Shown one piece after another: positions 25,203 to 35,808 of a DNA stretch of 64,000 nucleotides. The notes under the pieces are model-generated. The model saw nothing but the letters and a program-made list of their open reading frames with translations. It did no database searches and was not told where the DNA came from. The translations under genes were made by a program, and so were the position numbers. This stretch comes from Henckelia pumila (taxonomy: Eukaryota > Streptophyta > Magnoliopsida > Lamiales > Gesneriaceae): NCBI RefSeq assembly GCF_033568475.1, contig NC_133122.1:157411361-157475360 (forward strand), read 5' to 3'. Position 1 is the stretch's first letter. Every line of letters begins with the position of its first letter.

Positions 25203-27184
25203 TGTGAGACATCGGTTCTATACATCTAATCTCGGATTAAACAACAAATAAGCATACAAGATCCAAGATCCAAGATTAAAAGCAAAGATTTTTTTTTTAA
25301 AAGAGGGGGTGCGCTCGGTCTGCTAAAAAGTGCAGACCGAGCGCCTCCTAAACAGCAACCTACTGTTTAGCTCGATGGGGTGTGCGCTCGGTCTGCTAAA
25401 AAGTGCAGACTGAGCACCCCCTGCTGCAGAACAAGCAGACAGCAGAAAAACAAGGAGGCTTGACTCCAACTCTTCCAAAACAAAATCATGCAGTACAACG
25501 CAACTCAAAAACGTTAAAACACATGCATAATCCAATACAAGGTATTTCTAAAGTTATACAATCTTCAACTAGTAGAACATGCTTCAATCTAACTTATTCA
25601 AAACAATACCACAACTAGAGTTCGAATACAATCTAGGTTCGATTACAAATTCGACTCCCAAAACACCAAGTCTCACTTCTAATCAACTCGACCCTTAGCC
25701 ATGCTGCCTCTGGCTCGCTCCTGTCCCACCTATTGCCAAGCACACAAACAAAGACAAGACAATAGCCGGATAATCCGATGAGAATAATATTCCCAGTAAA
25801 AGAGACTAGCATACAATATCACATAATATATCAAAACAATATATATAATCAATTTCCACATATTCTTCAAATAATTCATTTCACTGCGGAATAAAATGAT
25901 TTGCATGACTTTAAAACTTCTGGATTATCAGACTCAGATAATCAAAAGGAGTTCTTCTTTCTTTCTTTCTTTCTTCGGTTTGAGATCCCGGGGTTAAAAT
26001 ATCCAACAATCACACCGAACTCCCCTTTCAAGGTGGACGAGGTATATTTTAGTCCTCTAGACTCCAGAGCAGTATAGTGAGTTAATCGACGCTCGTAGTA
26101 AATCGCCTACCAAGGCCACTCAACTATAATCTCCAGGTCGTCTAATTCAAAATGAATAATCAATCGGCTCAATATGAATGCATATGAAATCTCATGCATT
26201 CAAATATCAATTCAATCAAGTTTAAATAAGCATATAAACATACAAGTATGTGATTTCTTCTAGGACACTCGAATCAATCCGGATTCGAGTTAATCGTCCT
26301 ATTCCATTCCAAAGTCGTTTTATACCTTTCTCAAACATCGATGCTCCAAACCTGGAACAACAACGATTCCTCAATCAAGATTCAATCAAACTTCTTAGTC
26401 GATAAAAAGAAAATCGATACTATACCGGCTAAAATCTTCAAACTACAAAAATTTGCAATCTCGCAACTCCACTAGCTTCAATCAATCTATCAAAAGAAAC
26501 CATCAAGATCAATATCGGCATTCAATCTCTCAATCAAAACAACGAAACGATATCCAAACTTCAAACTGGCGGCATAACGGCTATATTCTGATAAACCGAA
26601 AACGCAGACAGCATAATATCAATCCAAACAACTCATATCAATCATCATTCAAACATTCAAACTCAAATCCAACACATCTCCAAATCTAGATTTTCGAAAA
26701 TGGCTTCCAAAAATCATAACAATTTCGAACGTCGCTCTATTTCAAAACCGACAGATAATAAAAGATCAGAACTCTGCCAAGAACAACATACTCGAAACTC
26801 AATCGATTCTAACAACATCCAAAAAATAGAATGCATCTAATCGTAGAAAAACTTATTATAGAACGAAGCTCTCGCAACCATGATCGCTAATTTGCCTTCA
26901 GAAATAAATTCCAACGGACGGATCGAGCGGAAAGTGAAATCAGAAATCTTGAAGTTCACGTTTCTCTCATCAATGGAGGAAGAAGGGTAGATGGGGGAGG
27001 AGAGAATGGAGGAGACCAAGTCAAATCCCTTATAAATATCTAACAAAACCCATTTTTGCACTTTAGTCCCTGAAAAATCCAAAATTTGCAAAAAGGACCC
27101 TGATCAAAATCAAGTCGGCTCTTGAACTCTGGAATCTTCGATTATTTCAAATAAAGTCACTTAATATAAAAATGGGGCGTTACA
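25203..27184 (-). repeat. 5' LTR of element B
   Basis: Collinear with 19061-20965. It contains two hairpin units: 25311-25323 with 25332-25344 (13 bp, perfect) and 25384-25396 with 25404-25416, separated by a short spacer. The single unit of the other LTR corresponds to the second. Confidence 0.9.
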
Positions 27185-27189
27185 ATATC

Positions 27190-27422
27190 TTTCTCAATTC
27201 AATACGAATGCAACACAATGATATGACACGAACATGAACTAAATGCAACAACGCAACAAAAACAAATGAAATGCATGATACACACCCCCCCCCCCCCCAC
27301 TTAAACTAAGCATTGTCATCAATGCTCAAGAACTAAACTAACAAAACAACCAACAAACCAAAGAACAAAATGCAAAAATAATGCAATGCAAAGAAAAGAG
27401 AAGAAAACAAGACTCCCCTGGT
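27190..27422 (-). other. Spacer with G-rich tract after the accessory ORF
   Basis: It continues the nested Athila-like spacer interrupted at 19055. A run of about 14 C on the plus strand (27285-27298) is, on the minus strand, a G tract after 'gacaatgcttagtttaagt', resembling the internal purine tracts of Athila elements. Confidence 0.6.
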
Positions 27423-27867
27423 TTAGCGGTCGGCGTCGTCCTCCTCTTCATGCTCAGGGGGAAGAACAGGATCAGCAAATTGAAACTCGAAAGGTGGCGG
27501 GAATGGGACGGCTGGTGGAAGCGTGGTAGGGTCGATCCCGAGCCTCTCAGAAATGCCACGACAAATATAGTCCAGGACTTGAAAATTGTAGGTCGTAACG
27601 GCATTGAAGGCATTTTGATACTGGGCATGGTGGGCCAATTCCCTAACAGTGACAGTAGTAGTTCGGCGGGGGAGCGGCGAAGGCGGTACTGGATCGTGGA
27701 CCGGCATAAATTGATCGTCCACCATGAATTGGCTTCTCCGATATGCGCGTTTGGCATCGATAGTCGCTCTGTCAATGGGGCGCATTGGTGGCAACCATTC
27801 CTTGTCGGGTCGATGTTGCACACCGGCGCGCAAGCACAGCTGCGTGATGATCATCGGGAAGAAACCT
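27423..27867 (-). pseudogene. C-terminal end of an Athila-type accessory ORF
   Basis: About 148 residues remain, from QGFFPMIITQLCLRAGVQ through PMRPIDRAT and a Pro-rich stretch to an acidic tail (EHEEEDDADR). The IT-LCLRAGV block is typical of the plant transposon protein that Athila/Tat-type elements carry. Its function is unknown. The N-terminal part is gone: the frame runs straight into LTR sequence at 27868, so residues upstream of the junction are LTR-encoded and not original. The opposite-strand open frame over the same DNA is a shadow. Confidence 0.6.
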
Positions 27868-28393
27868 TGAGAGAGAGATGGAAAATAAAACCTAGCCTCC
27901 AAGGAAATCTCCAAAAGTCTGATAATCCCTCCTCTAAAACGGAATTAAAAGCCTAATAAAGACTAGAGTCCAAAATAACAAAGTTTTCAAAATTACAAAA
28001 TATTTCCCGAACAGACTAGCACGCTCGATCGCATGAGTACGTCCGATCGAGTGCATGAAAATTTTGATCCTACTGTTTTCAATTTCCTCGGCCGCGCTCG
28101 ATCGCGTGAGTTGGTGGGATCGAGCGCATGAAAAGTGGCTTGCCTGCTGCCTTGAATCTTCAGAAGTCGCGCTCGATCCTATGAGTACGTGGGATCGAGC
28201 GCATGAAACTTTGCCAAAATTTTGATTTTCTTCTTCAAATTTGATACCTCCTACATATTAAACCCGGGAGTATGTTATGAAGCTAAATGCATGCATAAAA
28301 CAAAACTAAGATAAAACATGAACTAAAACAAATAAATGCATGCAAACTACTAACAAAATAACATTAAAAAATGCAAACAAAACACGACTATCA
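27868..28393 (-). repeat. Partial 5' LTR of the nested Athila-like derivative
   Basis: Almost identical to 17120-17649, including the three hairpin units, and ends at the exact LTR terminus (CACGACTATCA) beside the GCAAC target duplication. The other ~840 bp of the LTR are missing. Confidence 0.9.
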
Positions 28394-28955
28394 GCAACTA
28401 TGATTAATAATTTCTACTTTTGAATTTATTAATTCGTAGGAACATCACTTGACTAGATTAAATATAACTGCTTGTGTTTATGTTATCTAGATTCATCAAT
28501 CTCACTAGTTCGAATGCTACTTTGGATTTAAATCTTGGTTGATTTATTGGTAAGGTTAATTTAAAACGCTTTTGTCTAATTAACAAAGATTAAGGTGGGA
28601 TAAGAATAGATATTTCAATGATGAATATTCAAATTAAATTCAATTATTTATAGGAATCGATGATCGAGTGAATAACTTCAAGGACGTAGTCGACCGATAC
28701 CAAGGCTTGTTTAATTAATTGTTTTGCTACAATTTTAATTATGCATGCTTATTAATAAAATTTATTTTATTTTCTGTCAATTATTAAAAATTAATTTCAA
28801 ATATAAAAACCCCATTTCTTATTTATTTTCAGTATTTTTAAGAACACGATAAATTTCACTTACCTCGTGGAAACGATTCCTACTCTCGCTACTATATTTT
28901 TATTTGTCTGAGTTGAGTTCGGATAATTTGGGTATGACACGACTAAGCGCTACCA
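28394..28955 (+). repeat. Athila-like 3' LTR, second half
   Basis: It begins with the second GCAAC copy and continues the LTR that starts at 15443. It ends GACTAAGCGCTACCA, the counterpart of the LTR end at 16287 on the opposite strand. Confidence 0.8.
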
Positions 28956-29340
28956 GGTGGGCGAGACCTAAGATATGTAAACTTGGTTTTGTGTCTTGGA
29001 TTATCTTGGGAGAACGATCCCTAAAGGAGACACGTGAACTACGCGCTCATGGTCCCCTACAAAGTGTTCGTGGTCTCCTACAGTGCTTCTTATAAATACG
29101 GTTTTGCTCACTTCATTTGCAACTCATTCATTTTTATTTTGAGGGGCGCCCAAGCTCTCCTCTTCACTTATTTATTTTCCGATTCTGACTTGAGCGTCGG
29201 AGGAACTACGTCGAAACATCCTCTCGGTCCCCTCTAACACTCTTTTCTTGGTTTCAGGTTCACTCTGGACTTAAAGCTTTGGGCTTAGGTTGAACTCAGA
29301 TCTTGGATTGAATCCTTCAATTTTAGTGAGTATCATATAC
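28956..29340 (+). repeat. Possible Tat/Ogre-type LTR 3' fragment
   Basis: It has a TATA-like TTATAAATACGG near 29089-29100 and, downstream, the phrase GACTTGAGCGTCGGAGG, which recurs in the R-U5 part of many plant Tat-lineage LTRs. No terminal repeats or coding sequence are visible. Confidence 0.35.
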
Positions 29341-29569
29341 TTTAAATTTTTTTTCCACTTATAAAACACTAAAAACATTTATAGAATACTTGTCTTCTTT
29401 GGCAAATCACATCAAATAGGCATTGTAACCATTTTGCTCCAAAACAATATGGCGTGAAGATGTAGTTATTCTTGAATATTTGTTATGACGCAATATTACA
29501 ACCAAAATTCCAAAGTTTTCGATTTCTATAGATGGTAAACACTTTATCATAAACAGCTAATAATAATAT

Positions 29570-29822
29570 TATTTTTATTTTTATTTTTATTTTTTTTATT
29601 TTTTTTGATAGTATAAGTATAATCATGCTCTAGATTAGAACAAGTGAAAGTAATTGTCTGCACTGTAGGACAGGACTTGAACGTGAACTGCTTATCTCGA
29701 AGAATTATAAAGAAAAACTCTAAATATATCTAAATAAATTAATAAAACTACCCGCAATAAGCGAGAATCAAAGCTGAGACCAGTTGATCTCAGGCCCTCA
29801 AACTTAGTCATTGAGCTAAAAT
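29570..29822 (-). mobile_element. tRNA-derived SINE
   Basis: On the minus strand it begins with a box A-like TAGCTCAATGACTAAG, followed by a box B-like GCTTTGATTCTCG about 40 nt later. It ends in an A-rich tail (AAAATAAAAATAAAAAT) on the left. A second GTTCAAGTCC word occurs near 29680. The flanks are AT-rich, so the target duplication is uncertain. Confidence 0.45.
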
Positions 29823-29916
29823 ATAATAATTATTATTATTACACGATTTACTACTACATATCTTAAGCAGAATTGATATGTTTAACTAATAATAATAACT
29901 AGTCACGCTTGCACAT

Positions 29917-30232
29917 GCGTTGCGTGTGTGATTAAAATATAAATAATTTATTGTATATATATATTATATGTTTTTTTCAAATAATTTTAAATTTAAAAAT
30001 AAAACGAGTTACGTGTGTGATTAAAATATGAATATTATTTATTATATATATGTATTAATTTTTGTTTTAAATCAATTTAAATTTAAAAATAAAATGAAAG
30101 CACAAAAATTGAGATTATAATCGATAAATGAAGTTTAAAATAAAGACAAATTTAAATTTGAAAATAAAATGAATGTACAAGAATGAAGATTATAATGGAC
30201 CAATAAAGTTTAAAATAAAGATAAAGATTTTT
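29917..30232. repeat. Degenerate AT-rich tandem repeat, period ~89 bp
   Basis: Units starting near 29919 and 30008 share 'acgtgtgtgattaaaatat' and 'aatttaaatttaaaaataaaa'. A further diverged pair around 30105-30225 shares 'gattataat' and 'aagtttaaaataaag'. Confidence 0.6.
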
Positions 30233-30392
30233 TTTTGTTTTTTGAAGAGTAGTAACATGGGCACCGCCTACATGGCGGTCAGCCGTTTTTTGTAAAAAAA
30301 ATATATAAAAATTGTGTGCTTGTGGATGTGCCATGTTGGCAAGCGCCCACAAGTGCGCATTGTAGGGGTGAGCAGGTATCATTTCTGTGTCT

Positions 30393-30412
30393 ATATATAT
30401 ATATAAAAGTAA
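30393..30412 (+). promoter_or_regulatory. TATA-like element of the HACD gene
   Basis: A CTATATATATATATAAAAG run lies about 110 bp upstream of the start codon at 30518. The run is simple-sequence, so it is only a candidate TATA box. Confidence 0.4.
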
Positions 30413-30517
30413 ATTCTTTTTTGGGTGTGGTCATTAACTATCGAAATGGAAAGATACCCTATGTCGGGCGCCATTAAAATAGATGATACCATTGAAGCGA
30501 TGGTCCCCAATCTTTGA

Positions 30518-33363
30518 ATGGCGCAGCTCCGGAATTTGTATCTCATCTCCTACAATTTCTTTCAAGCTTTGGGATGGTAAAGCGAAATCTGTGTCCCAAT
30601 TCTCATGCTCCCACACTAATATGTATGTGGAAGGAGACTCAGTTTGTATGTGATGTGCAGGTCCTTTTCTCTTTTCAGAATTTTGAGCGGCTTCCTGTCT
30701 ACTCAATCTATTCATGGCGCTTATGCTTCTGCCGGTGAACTAATATGTGAGTAACCCAGATGTGATAGAAAAGGGATGCCCATAAAATGAGCTTCTTGAT
30801 TCTTTTTTGTATGAATTTATGTAGGTTGGTTGCAAACTCTGGCATTCTTGGAAGTTATTCACGGGGCTATAGGTGACTTAGAAAATCATGGGTTTGTTGT
30901 TTGTTTTCGTGGAACTATAGTGAATTTCTGTGTGCGCATTTTCTGCTTTTGGGTTTAAAGGAATTGTTCCGAGTGGTGTGCTGTTTCCTCTGATGCAATG
31001 GGGTGGGAGGACTCACTTTTTGCTTGCTGTTCTTCGTCGTATTCACGAGGTTGGTACCCTGGATTTAGTATTCCTTAGTTTGGAGAATGACATTTACAAT
31101 TTGTTTTCCGATTTGAATTCGGTTTGGCCTATCTTATCATTAAGTATTTTACTGTTTGGTAGGTGGTATGAGATGATCGAGGCATGTGGACTTGTAAAAT
31201 GAGTGATTGAGAAATTGATGGACCTGTAATATGAGTGATTAAAAATTGATAGATACTGTACTGTCGTTAATTGTCATCCGCACCAAACGATATATTTTCT
31301 CTTATGTTGTCTCTTGGATTAAACCATTCGAGAGAAAAAAAAAAAAAAAAAAAATTAAATGAGCGGGGAGAAATAATTATGATAAAAGATGGAGAACACA
31401 TTGAACTATAATTACTAGTATTGAAATTCTGTTAGTTATTTTGAATAAAGCTTATTATTTGCTTGAAAGATTATATGAGGTCTTAGTAGCTTATTCTTGT
31501 ATAACAGAAGATTTTTAAACTTTGGATGGTACCCTTTTTTCGATTGCTTAGGAAAAAATTTCTGTCCAAAAACAGGATTAGAATAGAAGAAGTATGTTTG
31601 CAAAAAGTTCAATGGTGTTTCTTCGAAAAGATTCTTCACGGTAGTTTTACTTGGGGGTGGTTGAAATTTTGCCTGAAAATTATTGAAATCTAATCATTCT
31701 GTTAATGCAGGTGCAGAACCTACCATCGGTGGCCATAACTTTCTTTGCTTGGAGCTTGTCTGAGGTAATCTTGTTTGTTTAATTGATTTTTTTCTTCAGA
31801 TAGTATACTGAGATATATTAGATTTAAACATAAAAAATTAAAGCCGTGGTGTACTTAAATGATGAGCTTTATATGTAAGTGGTGTCTAATGCTGGGTGTT
31901 ATCAAGAGATGCTGATTCAAGGCATTTCCGTGACTCGTGCATAGCATGGTACTGTGAACAAGAGTAATGAAAAATCTTGACATAGAACCAGAGATTCAAA
32001 GACCTTTTTTTATAGATAAAAAGTAATAATTACACTATGGAAATCTTTCATTGATCAATGAATATATCCATTACCGTGATTTTTGGTGCAATACATAACT
32101 CACTTTGATCCAGAAACCGGTAATTGATGAAAATCTTTTTAATTACCTGCATAATTATGCTAGAAGTTAATTTCAATTATCTTGTTCGTACAAACTCCTC
32201 AATTGTTTCTCATCATGTATTCATCAATTTATTCTTTTACAATTTTCTCTACCAGATAAGATTTTCGTTTTTTACGGGCTATTTGGATGCAGGTGATCAG
32301 ATATTCACATTATGTGTTGAATTTAACCGGAGGTACTCCAAAGTGGATCACTTTAGTGAGGTGAGAATTCTTCTACTATCGTGATGCTGGAACTTCTGCA
32401 AGGAAGTGGTGGAGAAAAGAATCCAAGAAACTCTCCAGATTATGTTTTTGATTCTAATGTCATATTATTTTTTAGGTACAATGCATTTATCTTCCTGTAT
32501 CCCATTGGAGTGTTTCCCGGTGAAAGTAAGCCATTTATCACTCTTGATTCACATCCACCCATTCCTTGTATTAGCATTCAATGTTTTGCTATCAATACTA
32601 TGCCTATTTTATGATAATGATACTGTAATCCGTTGCAGTGTGGCTCATGTACAAGGCTCTGCCACTTATAAAAAAGAAAAAGCTCTATGCAGACCATCTC
32701 CCATTTAGCTATTATAACTTTGTCGTGGTATGTATTATTTCCTTATACATCAGAAAGGCATACATTTAATCGGTGGCATGAATGTTCGTTGTGAAAATTG
32801 GAGAAATCTTCCATCTTTACATTCGGATATAAATTTTGTCAAGATGACTAAAACTCTTTTGTTTGCAAGGGGGAAAAAGTTAAAAATCTGTTCTCCAATT
32901 TAGCTTTCCATTTCACTTTCTGGTTAGATCCCATTGAACAAGGGGAGATTCATGTTCGCTACTACAAAGTCTAGCTAGGTATTAATATTTCTGTTTGGTA
33001 TATTTTATGAGTGCCCGATATTATGAGTACCGCTACCACGTCTGAATGCATTTACTTATTTTTCTGGTCTATAGATTTGTCTATTGCCTCAACTCCTTTC
33101 AAGGATGGCAATAGATCAAACGAGCTTCAAATAACTATTAATTTCTTATTTGACATGTTCTTTCAAGATTTATACATGTGAAACCTAGAGAAAACAACAT
33201 TTCTTTTGCATATTTTTGTAGTTTGTTTCCTCATAGTTCACCATTTCTATCTCTTCTGCAGTTGCTGCTTTTTTGCTACCCATTTTTTTGGTTGAAACTT
33301 TACCTTCATTTATTCAAGCAAAGGCGTTCAAAACTCGGTAAAAGCAAGAGGAAGAAAAACTGA
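30518..33363 (+). CDS. 3-hydroxyacyl-CoA dehydratase, PTPLA/HACD family (nine exons)
   Basis: An ER membrane enzyme that dehydrates 3-hydroxyacyl-CoA in very-long-chain fatty acid elongation. Exons: 30518-30576, 30661-30746, 30825-30872, 30961-31049, 31711-31764, 32293-32360, 32476-32525, 32639-32727 and 33262-33363. All introns are GT-AG, the frame is unbroken and the product is 214 residues. It opens MAQLRNLYLISYNFFQALGW. Family blocks are HGAIGIVPSGVLFPLMQW, TFFAWSLSEVIRYSHY and RYNAFIFLYPIGVFPGE, with the expected catalytic Tyr (residue 143) and Glu (151), then FSYYNF and a final YPFFWLKLYLHLFKQR segment. Several hydrophobic membrane segments are evident. The tail KSKRKKN fits a K-x-K-x-x ER-retrieval pattern. 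The start ATG is preceded at once by a TGA. It resembles Arabidopsis At5g59770 (from memory) more than PASTICCINO2. I see no defect. Confidence 0.93.
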
Positions 33364-34125
33364 AAATTGGAATTTCGTTCTCTGAAATGCAAGGTATGGT
33401 AAGTCTATAATAAGCTATAGCAGAGGGGATACAGAAAAAATCTAAACAAGTTTATGTTTCTCTGGATATACTACTTACCCATTTTTGTGAAGGTGTCATA
33501 ATGTGTTATGTTTCCTTTCAGACATTGAGTAGAGATGCAAAAAAATTGCGTATTTTTGTATTTATCGTTGTTTATTTAAACCCGTTTCATAGTTTGTGCA
33601 TAGTTTGTGGTTGCAGGGGCCTTGTTTCGATTGCCTTCACCTGCCCTTTGGCTCCATGTTAATAGCGTTTCTATTGTTATGATGCATTGAGTTTGGGTGA
33701 TAAGTAGTTCTTTACCAAACTCAATCGTAAAGTTAATGGTAATATATTTCTAACTCTCTAGCAGCATAAAGTTATATATTTGAGTAACTTTTACATATTT
33801 AGACGCACACTAATATGGGGAAAACAATATGAGGTTAACTAGTAAGGAATATGTTCTTTGATTTGCTCACATAGCATTAGCATATGTTGGCTTACACAGC
33901 CCGTGAGGTATGGTTTATGAATAGAGATTCCCAACTATGGTTGTCTTTTGTTCTTTCATTCGAAGGGAGGCAAAAAATAAAAAAAACTGTCTTTCATGAA
34001 ACATGAAGTCAAGTTAACATTCACAACTTCTTTGAGAAAGATGAGAATTTTGAATCTTCGTCATCCACGTTAGAGCCCAGACTCAATCTACTTGATTTGT
34101 CGTGCTTATAAATTTCAATAAAAAA
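33364..34125. other. 3' flank of the HACD gene
   Basis: AT-rich, probably including the 3' UTR. I see no gene, clear poly(A) signal or repeat boundary. Confidence 0.4.
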
Positions 34126-34740
34126 ATCGTTGATGCGTTCAAAAATTTCAAATCAAATAAATTATCTCGAACCGGTAATCAACGACCCAATTTCTTCAAT
34201 AAATCGAGCCGAATGATCCCAAAATATTTCTGTGTATTAAAGAAATCATGTGAGATGACTTCGTCCGAAGGCGAAACCACTCCGACGCTCAAGTCAGGAT
34301 TCAATAGAAAAGGTATTGAAAAGATGTATGAAAAGTGCGTAAAAGCGTATAAAAGAGCATCTAGGAGTATATAAAAGAGCGTATAAAAACGTATGAAAGA
34401 GTTGTCGAAAAAATACCTTAATAAGGGTTTGATATCCCTTATTTGTAGGAAGAGAGTCTCAGTTTATATAGAATTTTTAATGTATTAGGCAACTAGATCC
34501 ATGCATATTTATGCAATATTCTAATATATCTCTAAAATATAAATAAAGATATAATAAGATTTTTATCATATCATCAATACTACCTTTCGGAGAGAAGTGA
34601 CGACGAGGAGAGAAGTGACGACGAGTGAAATGAGAAGGAACTTTGAAGTGGTTGACTTTATATTTTAAAGCATATAAGATAATATTCTGATTGTTTGCAA
34701 TTTTCTTTGAGCGTTCGTGACAGAGTGAGCTTACTGGGAT

Positions 34741-35030
34741 GTGCCGAATCATGTGGTCAGGCTCGTGATTTTTGCCAAGTTAATTAACTTGTCTTCATTG
34801 CTAAGTTAATGGGCTTATAGTGCCGATCTGATCGAGCTTATGATTTTTGTCAAGTTAATGGACTTGTCTTTCGTTGCCAAGTTAATGGGGCTTATAGTGA
34901 CGAGGTAGTCAGGCTTTTTAGGAATGCCAAGTTAATGTGCTTACATCGAGAATGCCAAATTAATGGGTTTACATGGTGTCGAGCGGGTCGGGCTTTTGGA
35001 AATGCCAAGTTAATGGTCTTACATCGAAAC
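34741..35030. repeat. Minisatellite-like array around 'gccaagttaatg'
   Basis: About seven copies of 'gcca(a/g)(g/a)ttaatg(g)gctta(t/c)' occur at irregular 30-60 bp intervals, with intervening 'gggcttttggaa' or 'ggtcaggc' words. It lies inside the small LTR element. Confidence 0.75.
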
Positions 35031-35706
35031 CAGATGTATCATGCATATAATAATTTTGACAAATTTGATAACCATAAAACAAACATATAATTTTGATAGT
35101 AGGGGATGCCTTAGAATATTATTTAACAAATGATAATAAATTTCAAAAATAAAACTTTGATAATTTAATTCCAACATAAAGATAATTGAAATATTTATCT
35201 CTTGTTCACGCATTGTCGATGACATGAATTTGGATGTATAACAAGATAACATCTCATATTCTTTGCTGAAAGAACTGACTTGATGTAGCAAGCAAAAAAT
35301 GATCTTCATCGTCCAGAATGAGCCTAAAGATGTTACGAGCACATGGTATAAATTTCGAAAAAAATCCAGCGGTTAGATTTTTCGTAATCGCTTTTTCAAA
35401 AATCCTGCACAGTAATCATGCGAAAATAACAGCAGACTATGTTCGGCCGTAAATATCTACATCTACAAGAACCAATAAAGATCTAAACCGTTCAGAAGTT
35501 GCGACATGATGTTCCAAACACACGATGTAAATTTTGCATAATTCCAACGGTTAGATCTTTCACAATAGCCTATTCAAGCAGACTGCACATAAATTGTGAG
35601 AAAAGAACATCCTCTGATCGGCGATCAAAATCCGATCCTATATGCCACAAATCAAGATCTCCACCGTTCAGATCCTAGGTAACATAATCATCATGAGTAA
35701 CAATCC

Positions 35707-35808
35707 TGTGAGACGGGTCAACCCTACCCATATTTATAATAATAAGTAATACTTTTGGCATAAAATGTAATACTTTTAATGGATAACTCATATAAGACAC
35801 TCGTCTCA
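35707..35808. repeat. Short foldback element (TGAGACG...CGTCTCA)
   Basis: About 100 bp with terminal TGAGACGGGTC and GACACTCGTCTCA and an interior rich in 'taatactttt', resembling a short interspersed family common in plant genomes. A diverged relative appears near 57760-57885. Confidence 0.5.

Larger units (their letters stand above)
19061..27184 (-). mobile_element. LTR retrotransposon B, complete in outline, coding capacity lost
   Basis: An 8.1-kb minus-strand element with LTRs 19061-20965 and 25203-27184, the 5-bp TSD ATATC (19056-19060 and 27185-27189), a polypurine tract and an initiator-tRNA-Met primer site. Structural parts are intact, but the 4.2-kb interior holds only a short RT-like trace. 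The LTRs are about 95% alike where compared by eye. The right LTR is longer because its terminal hairpin motif is duplicated. Confidence 0.88.
16287..28393 (-). mobile_element. Athila-like derivative nested in an Athila LTR
   Basis: A minus-strand element flanked by the 5-bp direct repeat GCAAC (16282-16286 and 28394-28398) with TG...CA ends. Parts in plus-strand order are 3' LTR 16287-17649, purine tract, 3' spacer, an inserted LTR element (19061-27184), spacer and G-rich tract, the end of an accessory ORF (27423-27867), and only 526 bp of the 5' LTR (27868-28393). Gag and pol are absent. A deletion joined the middle of the 5' LTR to the accessory ORF. Confidence 0.85.

Noticed and set aside
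27381..27956. Plus-strand open frame of 191 residues
   Set aside because: The opposite strand carries the recognisable Athila accessory-protein block. The plus frame also crosses the LTR junction and has no domain.
16282..28398. Apparent large inversion between Athila LTR halves
   Set aside because: The GCAAC duplication and TG...CA ends at both borders explain the arrangement as a nested insertion of an oppositely oriented element.
34102..34374. Plus-strand 90-residue frame rich in Lys/Ser
   Set aside because: It spans the border and body of an LTR repeat that recurs at 35986. The frame is not kept in the second copy.
34741..35030. CRISPR-like repeat array
   Set aside because: Repeats are short, irregularly spaced and imperfect, in a plant retroelement with no cas genes. 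It is a minisatellite-type array.
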